A stretch of 64,000 bases of DNA from an uncultured Paludibaculum sp. (GTDB lineage: Bacteria; Acidobacteriota; Terriglobia; Bryobacterales; Bryobacteraceae): contig NZ_OY762267.1 of assembly GCF_963665245.1 (NCBI RefSeq), positions 2,914,001 to 2,978,000 of the forward strand, read 5' to 3'. The position numbers and the translations under genes were made by a program. Of the stretch, positions 10,401-19,369 are shown one piece after another. The number at the start of each line of letters is the position of its first letter. Positions within the stretch are counted from its first letter, which is position 1. The notes beneath the pieces are model-generated. The model searched no databases. It saw only the letters and a list, made by a program, of their open reading frames with translations, and was not told the DNA's origin.

Positions 10401-10413
10401 TTGTTCATACGAA
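10401..10413. promoter_or_regulatory. Possible LysR-type operator in the divergent GNAT/LysR gap
   Basis: The 78-base gap between the two divergent starts is AT-rich in an otherwise GC-rich region. It contains TTGTTCATACGAA, a partial dyad with the T-N11-A spacing common to LysR-family boxes, 17 bases before the lysR start. Both promoters must lie in this gap. The dyad is imperfect, so this is only a candidate. Confidence 0.3.
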
Positions 10414-10429
10414 TTGAGACTTTTTACGT

Positions 10430-11365
10430 ATGGAAACAGGAATTGAACTACGCCATCTCCGCTACTTTCTCGCGGTAGCGGAGGACCTGCACTTTGGACA
10501 GGCAGCGAAACGGCTGCACATCGCGCAGCCTCCGCTGTCTCAGCAGATCAGGCAACTGGAGCGGATGGTGGGGCATGCGTTGTTCGTGCGTACTTCGCGG
10601 TCGGTCCAACTGACGCCGGCGGGGGCGCTTCTGGTGGAGCGGGCCCGGCTCACATTGGCGAAAGTTCAAGAGGATGTGGAGGCAGTACAGCGGGCGGGCC
10701 GCGGCGAGGACGGAACGCTGACTGTGGGCTTTGTCGAATCGGCGATCCTCAGCCGGCTGCCGGCCGTGCTGCGGCGCTACCGCCTGGTCCATCCACGGGT
10801 CCGGCTGAGGCTGCATGAGTTTCATACGCGCCAATTGGTGGACGCGCTACGCAACGGGCTGGTGGACGTCGGACTGGCGCGCGACGCCGAGGCCGAGGAG
10901 TGGATGCAGGTGGAGCCGGTGGTCATCGAACCCTTCATTGTGGTGGCGCCGACAGGCCATCGCCTGGCTCGGCAGGAGACCGCCACGTGGGTGGAGTTGA
11001 AGAATGAGCCGTTCGTCTTCTTCGAACGGTCAGCCGGGCAGCAGGCGTGGGACCGCACCATCGAGAACTGCGAGCGTCACGGCTTCCAGCCCAACATCGT
11101 CCAGGAGGCCGAGCAATGGCTGACGGTGCTGCGACTGGTGGGGGCCGGCCTGGGCGTGACGGTTGCCCCGGCTTCCGTGGCCGGGATCGCGCATGCCGAT
11201 GTCGTATGCCGCCCGCTGGCGCCGGATGGCGGGGCGACTCATCTGGATCTGGTTTACCGGCGGGACACGGCCAATCCCCTGGTGGGCGGTTTTCGCCGAT
11301 TGGTGCTGGAGGGCATGGCCGAGCCGACGGGGCTGAATGCAGAGGAAATTCCGCCGAAGGCGTGA
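10430..11365 (+). CDS. LysR-family transcriptional regulator
   Basis: This 311-residue regulator has an N-terminal winged helix-turn-helix of LysR type (LRHLRYFLAVAEDLHF, AAKRLHIAQPPLSQQIRQLE, then LFVRTSRSVQLTPAG). A long linker helix and a periplasmic-binding-protein-like effector domain (LTVGFVESAILSRLPAVL onward) follow. Length is normal. It diverges from the GNAT gene, which makes that gene the likeliest target, together with autoregulation. The inducer cannot be read from the sequence. Confidence 0.93.
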   Translation: METGIELRHLRYFLAVAEDLHFGQAAKRLHIAQPPLSQQIRQLERMVGHALFVRTSRSVQLTPAGALLVERARLTLAKVQEDVEAVQRAGRGEDGTLTVGFVESAILSRLPAVLRRYRLVHPRVRLRLHEFHTRQLVDALRNGLVDVGLARDAEAEEWMQVEPVVIEPFIVVAPTGHRLARQETATWVELKNEPFVFFERSAGQQAWDRTIENCERHGFQPNIVQEAEQWLTVLRLVGAGLGVTVAPASVAGIAHADVVCRPLAPDGGATHLDLVYRRDTANPLVGGFRRLVLEGMAEPTGLNAEEIPPKA

Positions 11366-11399
11366 CCGATTCGGGGTTCGGATTTCGCAAATCAGAGTG

Positions 11400-11957
11400 A
11401 TGGACACCACAACGTCACTGCCTGCATTCAAGTATCATCCCGACCCGGTGTCGACGGGCGCGGTTGTACGCGACGAGGATGCGCCCTGCCTGTCCTGTAA
11501 CCGGATCCGCGGGTACGTTTACGACGGGCCTGTGTATTCGGAGAAGTTCCACCATCTGACGCACTGTTTATGCCCGTGGTGCATTGCGGACGGCTCGGCC
11601 GCCAGGCGGTTTGGCGCGGAGTTCGCCGATTCAGGCACGATGGATGGCGTCACGAACGAGGTTCGCGAGGAGATTGCGAAGCGAACTCCGGGATTCCTGA
11701 GTTGGCAGGAAGGGCAATGGCTGACATGCTGCAGCGATGCCGCAGAGTTCCTGGGCGCAGCCGGCGCCAAGGAACTGGCTAAGCAGCTCCCCGAAGCTAG
11801 GCGCGCCGTCGAGCAGCATCTGCGCGACGACTTCGACCTGTCGGGTAAGGAACTGAAGGAGTTTATGGCCGCGTTGAGCAAAGAAGATCAGCCAACGGCG
11901 TACGTTTTCCGCTGCCGGCACTGCCGCGAGTATCTCGCGTACGTCGACCAGACCTAG
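11400..11957 (+). CDS. CbrC-family (UPF0167) protein
   Basis: This encodes 185 residues from the ATG at 11400. Family hallmarks are the opening LPAFKYHPDPVSTG, the first metal-type pair CLSCNRIRGYVYDGPVYS, the conserved LCPWCIADGSAA and a C-terminal CRHCREYLAYVD. The CxxC pairs suggest zinc binding. The E. coli relative CbrC is linked to colicin E2 tolerance, but the biochemical role of the family is not established. It is the first of five closely spaced small plus-strand genes. An in-frame upstream extension into the lysR end exists but does not look like protein. Confidence 0.85.
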   Translation: MDTTTSLPAFKYHPDPVSTGAVVRDEDAPCLSCNRIRGYVYDGPVYSEKFHHLTHCLCPWCIADGSAARRFGAEFADSGTMDGVTNEVREEIAKRTPGFLSWQEGQWLTCCSDAAEFLGAAGAKELAKQLPEARRAVEQHLRDDFDLSGKELKEFMAALSKEDQPTAYVFRCRHCREYLAYVDQT

Positions 11958-11974
11958 CCAAGGAACGACCTGTC

Positions 11975-12247
11975 ATGACCCTGTATCAAGTGGCCTGGGG
12001 CTGTTTTGGGTTCGATGCCCTGCTGGGGATAGTTCTGGTGATTGCCGCGATCATGGACAAAGGCGATGCGGCCGGACGAGGGCTGGCCATGGTCTATGCA
12101 GTGGGCTGCGTGGCCCTGCTGGTCCTGTTCGCGGCCCTGTTGGGACTATGCACCTGGTTCCGCTTCCGGCCGGGCGTGTACGTGGTTCTGGCGCTGATGG
12201 CCGCTCCGCCAGCCGTGTTTCTGGTAGGTGTGACAAAGCGCATGTAA
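11975..12247 (+). CDS. Small membrane protein, unknown
   Basis: This 90-residue protein consists almost wholly of three predicted membrane helices (about residues 5-27, 39-61 and 69-86). AAGGA lies about ten bases upstream of the ATG. The gene begins 17 bases after the CbrC-like gene and is probably co-transcribed with it. I recognise no family or motif. Confidence 0.65.
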   Translation: MTLYQVAWGCFGFDALLGIVLVIAAIMDKGDAAGRGLAMVYAVGCVALLVLFAALLGLCTWFRFRPGVYVVLALMAAPPAVFLVGVTKRM

Positions 12248-12298
12248 GTCCGCGGACCCGTGATCGAAATCAGTACAAAATGGCGCAGATAGAAGAGG

Positions 12299-13294
12299 AT
12301 GACCAACTCCACCGTAGTCCTCCTCGACATCGCGCTGGCGGCGACCCTCGGCTTCCTGGCGCTCATGGTCTATCTGAGAGACATGCCCAGCGGCCCGGAA
12401 GGCCCGGTGGGCGCATGGCTTCTTCTGGTCCCTCCGCTGTTCCTGTTGGGCGGCGTGCTGGCGAAGATTGCCAGCGCTGGCCGCTTTGACTGGATGCCGG
12501 GCGGGCGGGCGACTGCCTGGGGTATGACAGCGGGTCTCTGTGTGGCTGCCATGGTAGCGATGTGGTTTCTGGTGGCGACGCCAGACTCGTTTTGGGGCAA
12601 GGTGGCAGCCTTGGTGCCATGGCTGATCGTGGGCGGAGGATTTGTGGCGGTGCACGGGGGCACGGCACCGTCACCTGTTGCGAAGGCTTGCGTTATGGCC
12701 GTGTTGGGCGGCGGCGGCGTGGCCGGTTGGGCCCTGGTGCTGTGGGGCGCCGGGTTGTATGTCCAGACCGAGAACCAGAAGACACGGGCGAGCATGGAGC
12801 GGGATAGGGCCTGGGAGCAATCGAGAGTCGATGAGTTTCACGCTCTGGGCGAGAATGCGGAGTTGTGGAAGTACTTCGGCTACATGTATCTAGAGGACGA
12901 AGCCGAGCGAAAGCGGTGCCGCGCGCTGATTGCCGCGCGACCCAACCTGAACGCCAGCCTGCTACTGTATCTGGGCATCCCCACGCTGGAATCGTCGGCG
13001 GTCGACTATATCGCCGATGTGTACGAACACCCTCCAGCTTCCCTGGCGGCGGAGTACGGACTGTTTCTGGAACGGAAGCTGGCGAGTTGGCGCCCGGCGC
13101 TGGATGACACACCCACTCCGTATGAGCGCCGGCGGGAGTTGGCGCCCCTGTTCCGGGCAGCGGCACGCCTGGAGGAGGCGGGGGGAGACCTGACCGGCCC
13201 GCTGACGGTGTGGCGCGACTACCTGCGTACATTGAAAGGTTTGAACGATCTGGCGGACGAAATCGACACCACGCTGAAGGTGCATGCGCACTGA
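12299..13294 (+). CDS. Membrane protein with C-terminal soluble domain, unknown
   Basis: This encodes 331 residues. The N-terminal 160 hold about five hydrophobic helices (for example VLLDIALAATLGFLALMVYL and AVLGGGGVAGWALVLWGAG). The rest is soluble and helical (RDRAWEQSRVDEFHALGEN onward), with spacing that could be TPR- or HEAT-like. The ATG at 12299 is chosen, although AGAAGAGG lies immediately before it, closer than ideal. It sits in the unknown gene block 11400-14579. No family recognised. Confidence 0.65.
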   Translation: MTNSTVVLLDIALAATLGFLALMVYLRDMPSGPEGPVGAWLLLVPPLFLLGGVLAKIASAGRFDWMPGGRATAWGMTAGLCVAAMVAMWFLVATPDSFWGKVAALVPWLIVGGGFVAVHGGTAPSPVAKACVMAVLGGGGVAGWALVLWGAGLYVQTENQKTRASMERDRAWEQSRVDEFHALGENAELWKYFGYMYLEDEAERKRCRALIAARPNLNASLLLYLGIPTLESSAVDYIADVYEHPPASLAAEYGLFLERKLASWRPALDDTPTPYERRRELAPLFRAAARLEEAGGDLTGPLTVWRDYLRTLKGLNDLADEIDTTLKVHAH

Positions 13295-13377
13295 TGTTTT
13301 TCGCGGGGGTGTGATCGATTTCGCGGGCCTTTCGCGCTGGATTAAACGGACCGATACTGATTCGGAGGAATCGAAAA

Positions 13378-13770
13378 ATGGGATTGAACGAACGACGGAA
13401 GATCAAGGAAATGCAGGAAGTCACCCTGCCTGGACGAGTGAAGGAGATCGAGGAGATCTGCGGAGTGCCGATCCCCTACCAGGTGGACTGGGACAGCATG
13501 TCGGACGACGGCCAGGCGCTGAACTTCGTGGACAACATTTCGTGCCACCGTCTGAACATGGCGCTGCGGATGATCTGCCAGGACGATATGGGCAAGCAGG
13601 CGGTACGCGAAGGGCTGAAAGAGGTCCGATTGAAGAACGTGAAAGACCGCGAGTCCATGGCGATGAGCTTTGACGGCGGCGTCCTGGAGATGCACTGTGC
13701 GTATGCCATGGGGGCCGGCGGAATGTTCAGCGACGGAGAGATCCGGCAACTGCTGGAGCAGCGACTGTAA
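13378..13770 (+). CDS. Conserved-looking cytoplasmic protein, unknown
   Basis: This encodes 130 residues with no signal peptide or membrane segment. A strong ribosome-binding site (GGAGGAATCGAAAA) precedes the ATG. The protein is rich in charged residues and contains ICGVPIPYQVDWDS and HCAYAMGAGGMFSDGEI. It begins 83 bases after the preceding membrane protein gene and 11 bases before the next gene, so these belong to one cluster. Function unknown. Confidence 0.7.
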   Translation: MGLNERRKIKEMQEVTLPGRVKEIEEICGVPIPYQVDWDSMSDDGQALNFVDNISCHRLNMALRMICQDDMGKQAVREGLKEVRLKNVKDRESMAMSFDGGVLEMHCAYAMGAGGMFSDGEIRQLLEQRL

Positions 13771-13781
13771 GGCGATGCGGG

Positions 13782-14579
13782 ATGCCCAATAGAAACAACA
13801 AGTTCGTCGAGCCGGACGAAACCCAGACAGGCGAGTGGGTGGACCACCGCGAGACGTTGTTCTGGCACGACCGAACGCCACACGAAGTTAAGTTTGAGGT
13901 TGAGAAGCTGACCGGGGTCCTCATGAAGCGTGATCCGGCTGAGACGGAGCGGCTCACTTATACGGGTGAATCAACGGTAGCCGCCACGAAGTACGTCTTG
14001 AAGTTGCGGTTTGAGGCGGTGACGCCTCGGCGGCCCTACATGTTCGAGCCGTGGACCGACCCGGCGGAGTACCGCAACCAGTTCGCGCTCCGGGTAGAAG
14101 CGTCGGCGCCGCGTAAGTGGGTGACCGAAGAGGCGTTGCAGCGGGACTTGAACCGGGCCTTCGAGTACTGGTCGCTACGACTGGAGTGTGGCTCGGGCGA
14201 CAGCGGATGGACGGACGAATTGAAGCCGCTGTACGACCGGCAGGTCCAGGCAAGTCTGGCACAAGAGGAAGGAGAAGCCCAGGCAAAGGAAGACCCGAAG
14301 CCGGTGGAAGCGATCCAGCGGGCCGTGCTGGCGGCCCTACGCAAAGGCAAATCGTTCCGAACCGCGCACAAGGAGGGTGGATCGATTCTCTCCTTCAATG
14401 GCAGGAACTTCGTGCGTGAGGACTATGGCGAGGAGCCGGACAAACGTGTATACGGCAGCGAGGCGGAGATGCTGCAGGCGGTGCGCAACTTCTACGACTG
14501 GGAGTCACGGCGAGACTACTATCCGCACAAGCCGCCGGCGTTGGAGGTCTGGCGATACATCCAGGACCAATTGCGGTGA
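13782..14579 (+). CDS. Hypothetical soluble protein, unknown
   Basis: This encodes 265 residues, cytoplasmic by composition and rich in Arg, Glu, Trp and Tyr (ETLFWHDRTPHEVKFEVEKL; YDWESRRDYYPHKPP). It starts 11 bases after the preceding small gene. A Glu/Ala/Lys-rich linker near residue 170 (AQEEGEAQAKEDPKP) separates two likely domains. No family recognised. It is the last gene of the 11400-14579 block; the 232 bases after it hold no clear gene apart from a possible 12-codon frame at 14598 with GGAGG before it. Confidence 0.68.
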   Translation: MPNRNNKFVEPDETQTGEWVDHRETLFWHDRTPHEVKFEVEKLTGVLMKRDPAETERLTYTGESTVAATKYVLKLRFEAVTPRRPYMFEPWTDPAEYRNQFALRVEASAPRKWVTEEALQRDLNRAFEYWSLRLECGSGDSGWTDELKPLYDRQVQASLAQEEGEAQAKEDPKPVEAIQRAVLAALRKGKSFRTAHKEGGSILSFNGRNFVREDYGEEPDKRVYGSEAEMLQAVRNFYDWESRRDYYPHKPPALEVWRYIQDQLR

Positions 14580-14811
14580 CAGCCCACCCCGGAGGCCATG
14601 GTCGCGGTCAATCCGGCCCACTTCATCAAGATTTAACCAGGCCGTGAGCCGCGGAAATTCGGGTGCGCATGGCCTAAACCATTGCAACCACATATGTTGG
14701 CCGAGTTGGGCGGCTGGGGTCCTGCAAGTTGGGGTCTTGCCCTGTACGGCTTATGGAGGGATTATGGATGTGTAGCTCCTATTTAAACCGTTTCGGATCG
14801 GATTAATTCAA

Positions 14812-17550
14812 ATGAAACCAGCGTCAGGCAAGGCCCTCAAGTCCGCTCACGACTTCCTCGGTCACGCGGAGCATCCGCTTGATCCATTCTTCAGACCCAA
14901 GAATATCGCCGTGATCGGTGCCACGGAAAATCCCGGCAGCGTCGGGCGCACCACTCTGTGGAATCTGATCAGTTCGCCCTTTGGGGGCGCGGTCTTCCCG
15001 GTGAACCCGAAGCGGAGCAGCGTATTAGGCATCAAGGCGTACAAGTCTGTGAAGGAGATCCCGGCCGAGGTCGATCTGGCCGTGATCGTCACGCAATCGA
15101 AGCTGATTCCCGGCCTGATCACCGAGTGCGGCGAGATTGGTGTGAAGTCGGCGGTGGTGATTTCGGCGGGCTTCAAGGAAACGGGCCCCGAGGGCAAGGA
15201 ACTGGAACGGCAGTTGCTGGTGAACGCGCGGGCGGCCGGGATCCGCATCATCGGGCCGAATTGCCTGGGGATCATGGTGCCTCCGTCGGGCGTGAACGCG
15301 ACTTTCGCGGCGGGCATGGCGCGGACGGGCAGCGTGGGTTTCCTCAGCCAGAGCGGTGCGCTATGCACGGCGGTTCTCGACTGGTCGTTGAAGGAGCAGG
15401 TGGGCTTCAGCGCGTTCATGTCGCTGGGCTCGATGTCGGACGTGGGTTGGGGTGACCTGATCTACTACCTGGGCAACGATCCGAAGACGCGCTCGATCCT
15501 GATCTACATGGAGAGCGTGGGCGATGCGCGGTCGTTCCTGTCGGCGGCGCGTGAGGTGGCCTACACGAAGCCGATCATCGTGATCAAAGCCGGGCGGACG
15601 GCAGCCGGATCCAAGGCGGCGGCGTCGCACACAGGCTCGATGACGGGCTCGGACGACGTCCTGGATATCGCATTCCAACGCAGCGGCGTGTTGCGTGTGA
15701 CGAACATCTCCGATCTGTTCTACATGGCCGAAGTGCTCGCCAAGCAGCCTCGTCCGAAGGGTCCGCGGCTGACCGTTCTGACGAATGCAGGCGGGCCTGG
15801 TGTGCTGGCCGCGGATGCCCTCCTGTTGGGCGGCGGCGAGCTGGCCGAGATCTCCGAACAGACGATCAACGAGCTGAACGAGTTCCTGCCTTCTGCCTGG
15901 AGCCACAGCAATCCAATCGACGTGATTGGCGACGCGGGTCCGGAACGGTATGCGAAGTCGCTGGAAGTGGCGGCCAAGGATCCGAACAGCGACGGTCTGC
16001 TGGTGGTGCTGACCCCGCAGGCCATGACCGATTCGACGCAGACGGCGCAGATGCTGAAGCCGTACGCGAAGCTGGGCGACAAGCCGGTGATCGCGAGCTG
16101 GATGGGCGGCCTGGACGTGGCGGCGGGCGAGCAGATTCTGAATCAGGCCGGCATCCCGACGTTCCCCTACCCGGACACGGCGGCGCGCATGTTCAACTAC
16201 ATGTGGCAGTACGCCGGCAACCTGAAGGCGTTGTACGAGACGCCCAGCTATGCCAAGGACGGCGGCAGCGTTGATTCGGCGGCGGCGGAAGCAATCATCC
16301 AGCGGGTGAGAGGCGAAGGCCGCACCATCCTGACCGAGTTTGAATCGAAGGATGTTCTGGCCGCCTACGGCATCCCGACTCTGCCTTCCCGGATTGCGTC
16401 GACCGAAGACCAGGCCGTGGATGCCGCCGAGTCGATGGGCTATCCGGTGGTGTTGAAGCTGCACTCGCTGACCATTACGCACAAGACGGACGTCGGCGGC
16501 GTGCAGTTGAATCTGAAGACGGCCGACGCGGTGCGTGGCGCGTTCCGGGCGATTCGCGATTCAGTGGCCGCCAAAGTCGGCCTGGAGCACTTCAATGGCG
16601 TGAACGTCCAGCCGTTCGCGAAACTCGACGGCTACGAGGTGATTCTGGGCTCGTCCATCGATCCGCAGTTTGGCCCGGTGCTGTTGTTCGGCATGGGCGG
16701 CCAGTTGGTGGAAGTGTTCAAGGATCGCGCTCTGGCACTACCGCCGCTGAATTCGACGTTGGCGCGCCGGATGATGGAACGGACGAAGATCTACAAGGCT
16801 CTGAAGGGTGTACGCGGCCGCGCGCCGGTGGATCTCGCGGGGTTGGAGCAGCTGCTGGTGGCCTTCAGCCGGCTGGTGGTGGAACAGCCGTGGATCAAGG
16901 AACTGGACATCAACCCGCTGATGGCATCGCCGGAGCGGTTGCTGGCGTTGGATGCGCGCGTCGTACTGCACGATCCGGACACGAAGGAAGAAGACCTGCC
17001 GAGGCCGGCCATCCGGCCCTACCCGGTGCAGTACGCCGGCCAGTGGACGATGCCCGGCGGTGAAGCTGTTTCGATCCGGCCCATACGTCCGGAAGACGAG
17101 CCGGCGATGGTAAAGTTCCACGAGTCGCTCTCGGAGCGCACTGTGTATCAACGCTACCTGCAATTGCTGAACCTGAGCCAGCGCACGGCGCATGAACGCC
17201 TGACGCGCATCTGCTACATCGACTATGCGCGGCAGATGGCGCTGGCGGTGGAACGGACCGACCCGCAATCGGGCGAGAAGCAGATCATCGGCGTTGGCCG
17301 CCTGCAGGGTTTGGGCGACGCTCCAGAGGCTGAGTTCTCGATTGTCGTCTCGGACGACTTCCAAAAGTGGGGGCTCGGCAGCGAGTTGCTGAAGCGCCTG
17401 ATTGCGATCGGTAAGGCCGAAGGCGTGAAGGTGATTACCGCCGACATCCTGGCTGAGAATTCGGCGATGCAGAAGATCAGCGAACGGGCCGGGTTCAAGT
17501 TGAAGAGAGAGGCGGGTGAACCGGTGGTGGGCGCGCGCCTGGAACTCTAG
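14812..17550 (+). CDS. ADP-forming acyl-CoA synthetase fused to a GNAT acetyltransferase (Pat-like)
   Basis: This 912-residue protein has, in order, a CoA-binding Rossmann domain ([20 protein letters not shown]), succinyl-CoA-ligase-like flavodoxin domains, an ATP-grasp domain (about residues 490-710) and a C-terminal GNAT domain (about 745-905, loop [10 protein letters not shown]). Fusions of this type are either protein lysine acetyltransferases (PatZ/YfiQ, where the synthetase part is inactive) or active NDP-forming acyl-CoA ligases. Here the phosphohistidine motif is intact, H273 in [10 protein letters not shown], so the ligase may be active. The GNAT part suggests control of acetyl-CoA synthetase or other enzymes by acetylation. 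It stands alone on its strand. Confidence 0.9.
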   Translation: MKPASGKALKSAHDFLGHAEHPLDPFFRPKNIAVIGATENPGSVGRTTLWNLISSPFGGAVFPVNPKRSSVLGIKAYKSVKEIPAEVDLAVIVTQSKLIPGLITECGEIGVKSAVVISAGFKETGPEGKELERQLLVNARAAGIRIIGPNCLGIMVPPSGVNATFAAGMARTGSVGFLSQSGALCTAVLDWSLKEQVGFSAFMSLGSMSDVGWGDLIYYLGNDPKTRSILIYMESVGDARSFLSAAREVAYTKPIIVIKAGRTAAGSKAAASHTGSMTGSDDVLDIAFQRSGVLRVTNISDLFYMAEVLAKQPRPKGPRLTVLTNAGGPGVLAADALLLGGGELAEISEQTINELNEFLPSAWSHSNPIDVIGDAGPERYAKSLEVAAKDPNSDGLLVVLTPQAMTDSTQTAQMLKPYAKLGDKPVIASWMGGLDVAAGEQILNQAGIPTFPYPDTAARMFNYMWQYAGNLKALYETPSYAKDGGSVDSAAAEAIIQRVRGEGRTILTEFESKDVLAAYGIPTLPSRIASTEDQAVDAAESMGYPVVLKLHSLTITHKTDVGGVQLNLKTADAVRGAFRAIRDSVAAKVGLEHFNGVNVQPFAKLDGYEVILGSSIDPQFGPVLLFGMGGQLVEVFKDRALALPPLNSTLARRMMERTKIYKALKGVRGRAPVDLAGLEQLLVAFSRLVVEQPWIKELDINPLMASPERLLALDARVVLHDPDTKEEDLPRPAIRPYPVQYAGQWTMPGGEAVSIRPIRPEDEPAMVKFHESLSERTVYQRYLQLLNLSQRTAHERLTRICYIDYARQMALAVERTDPQSGEKQIIGVGRLQGLGDAPEAEFSIVVSDDFQKWGLGSELLKRLIAIGKAEGVKVITADILAENSAMQKISERAGFKLKREAGEPVVGARLEL

Positions 17551-17567
17551 GGCTCAACCGGTGGTTA

Positions 17568-17603
17568 GGGGGAGGCTGGCCGGTCGAGCGGCCCGCCTCT
17601 CCC
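17568..17603. terminator. Hairpin terminator between convergent genes
   Basis: GGGGGAGGC at 17568-17576 pairs with GCCTCTCCC at 17595-17603 (eight of nine pairs Watson-Crick, one mismatch), with an 18-base loop. It sits between the stop of the synthetase fusion and the stop of the convergent PAAR gene. There is no T-run, so its strength is uncertain. Confidence 0.45.
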
Positions 17604-17619
17604 GCAATTCACCGATGGG

Positions 17620-17955
17620 TCAGTCCAGCGTCGGTAGTCCGGAAGCAGCAGGCTTGGTTGTGACCGGCGCGGGTTCATTCCCGATCAGCACGCTCTGGCA
17701 GCCTTCCACGATGATGCCGCCTTGGATGGTGGGATCGCCCAACCGGGCGGCGGGCAGATTGGCGACCAGGACGGTGTCGGCACCCGCGGCGATGGGGTCA
17801 GTCGGCGGGCCCGGGCACAGACAGAGATGGGTGACCGTGGACTGTTTCTGATTGCCGGTGATCACGGTCTCCACGCCCTGAACGATGGGGCCACCCAACT
17901 GGGAATTCGGGTGCAGATGCATGTCTCCAATGCGAGCGGCGGGTTTCCCGGTCAT
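17620..17955 (-). CDS. PAAR-domain protein
   Basis: This encodes 111 residues from the ATG at 17955; a TTG eight codons upstream is possible. The PAAR signature is clear: GKPAARIGDMHLHP near the start, then repeated Pro/Gly-rich turns (GGPIVQGVETVITGN, ANLPAARLGDPTIQGG, EGCQSVLIGN). PAAR proteins cap the VgrG spike of type VI secretion systems or of other contractile injection machines. No VgrG, Hcp, sheath or effector gene lies in the window, so this is an orphan tip protein. No toxin domain is attached. Confidence 0.85.
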   Translation of the reverse strand: MTGKPAARIGDMHLHPNSQLGGPIVQGVETVITGNQKQSTVTHLCLCPGPPTDPIAAGADTVLVANLPAARLGDPTIQGGIIVEGCQSVLIGNEPAPVTTKPAASGLPTLD

Positions 17956-18053
17956 CGTGTGTGGCGTCGTCCTTATCAAGGGAGTCTAGCGGCCGGCCTC
18001 CGGCGTGTCAACGAAGGCACCCCGATCTCGCTGCCATGATAGACTAGCCTGCC

Positions 18054-18413
18054 GTGAGCCTCTTCGACTGGAACAGCGTCCCGCGCGAGGCAATGACGCC
18101 TCTGTTGACCCGCCAGGTGATCCACACTTCACTGATGACCGTGGCCCGGTTGGAAATGAAGGCCGGCGCCGTGGTTCCGGTGCATGCGCACCACAATGAG
18201 CAGATCACGACCGTCCAGAGTGGTTGCCTGCGGTTCCTGCTGGAGAACGGCCCCCTGCTGGTGACAGCCGGACAGGTGCTGACGCTGGCTCCGCACGAGA
18301 CGCACGGAGTGGAGGTCGTGGAAGACAGTGTCGCCATCGACTTCTTCACGCCGCGCCGGGAGGATTGGATCACAGGCGACGATGCGTACTTGCGCGGGGG
18401 CAGCCAGGGTTAG
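18054..18413 (+). CDS. Cupin-domain protein
   Basis: This is a 119-residue single-domain cupin starting with GTG. Metal-binding cupin motif 1 reads PVHAHHNEQITTVQSG (His, His, Glu), and motif 2 ends with LAPHETHGVEV. Motif 1 supports a mononuclear metal site. Small cupins of this type are sugar isomerases, dioxygenases or ligand-binding proteins; nothing nearby decides which. Its stop overlaps the stop of the convergent FG-GAP gene by four bases. Confidence 0.85.
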   Translation: MSLFDWNSVPREAMTPLLTRQVIHTSLMTVARLEMKAGAVVPVHAHHNEQITTVQSGCLRFLLENGPLLVTAGQVLTLAPHETHGVEVVEDSVAIDFFTPRREDWITGDDAYLRGGSQG

Positions 18414-19369
18414 CGGAGCGGATAGACCCAGCGCGGCCCTTCGGGTGTGAGAGCGATCACGTTGTCGCGGTCGTTGAGGAGCTTCAGCACACGGATGCCC
18501 TTCGCGATGGTTGTACGGTGCCAGGCCGTGCCTTCGAGCGACTCCAGCACGACTCCGCCAGCGTGACCGATGAACACACCCCGCGGATGGACGAGGATGG
18601 CGCGTGGTTCGTCGAGGGGCTCCAGCCGATGCTCGATCCAGAGCTGTTTGCGGTCGGGCGGCGGTTGGTAGGCCACAATGCGGCCCGGCCTGGCGGAGGT
18701 CTCCGCCCAGAAGAGCCAATCATCCTTCCACATGCCGAACGCGGCCAGGGCGGCGCCGGGCGTCTCGTGAAAGATGTTGATGGCGTAGAGACGCCAGTCG
18801 ACGTCAAGCTTGCCCGGATTCCGCACCCAGTAGTTCCCCAGAAAGAGATCGGGCAAGCCGTCGTGATCGACGTCGTGGGTCAGCATGCCCCCTTGCTTGG
18901 AGGCGGTGTAGATGGAGTAGATCTCCTTGTACTCAAAACCGGGAAAGAGATAGAAGCGGAGCTGCGAGTTGAAGTGGGGCACCAGTACGCCACGGCGGCC
19001 GTCGAGGGTGAACTCCAGGCAATCGTGGAAATCGGTCTCCTTCTCGACAACGCGGGCCCGCCACGAAGGCGCCTTGAGCCAAACCATTGGGCCGGTTCCG
19101 GGGTGTTGTTGCACCAGCAGGTCGTCCTGGCCGTCGCCATCGACGTCGGCGATGCAGCCGGCGGATCCGAAGTTCGTTTTGTCCTGGAGAAGCTCGGGCT
19201 TGCTTCCATCCAGCGGCCATAGCTGGAGCTGCGAGCCCCAGGTCAGGATGGCCGGCCGGGGATGGGTTACCATCGCGCCGCCCCGGATCTGGGCCGGCAG
19301 CGGCGCGATGAAGAGGAGAGCTAGTGGCAGCCCTTGCAGGTGAATTTTCGTCCGTGGCAGGAGGCACAC
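18410..19369 (-). CDS. Exported FG-GAP/VCBS-type beta-propeller protein
   Basis: This encodes 319 residues. A signal-like N-terminus (IHLQGLPLALLFIAPLPAQ) is followed by propeller blades carrying calcium-loop motifs DVDGDGQDD and DVDHDGLPD, the FG-GAP/VCBS signature. The GTG start at 19369 lies inside the end of the heptaheme cytochrome gene (49-base overlap), which implies coupled expression. It is the last gene of the PQQ dehydrogenase/cytochrome cluster. The role is probably extracytoplasmic binding or scaffolding; no enzyme motif is visible. Confidence 0.75.
   Translation of the reverse strand: MCLLPRTKIHLQGLPLALLFIAPLPAQIRGGAMVTHPRPAILTWGSQLQLWPLDGSKPELLQDKTNFGSAGCIADVDGDGQDDLLVQQHPGTGPMVWLKAPSWRARVVEKETDFHDCLEFTLDGRRGVLVPHFNSQLRFYLFPGFEYKEIYSIYTASKQGGMLTHDVDHDGLPDLFLGNYWVRNPGKLDVDWRLYAINIFHETPGAALAAFGMWKDDWLFWAETSARPGRIVAYQPPPDRKQLWIEHRLEPLDEPRAILVHPRGVFIGHAGGVVLESLEGTAWHRTTIAKGIRVLKLLNDRDNVIALTPEGPRWVYPLR

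Noticed and set aside
14598..14636. A 12-codon frame with GGAGG before it, after the unknown gene block
   Set aside because: Too short to support, with no recognisable leader-peptide features. It is mentioned only as part of the intergenic stretch.
15361..16482. A 373-codon minus-strand frame opposite the acyl-CoA synthetase fusion
   Set aside because: Arg/His-rich shadow translation with no domain; the plus-strand gene is certain from its motifs.
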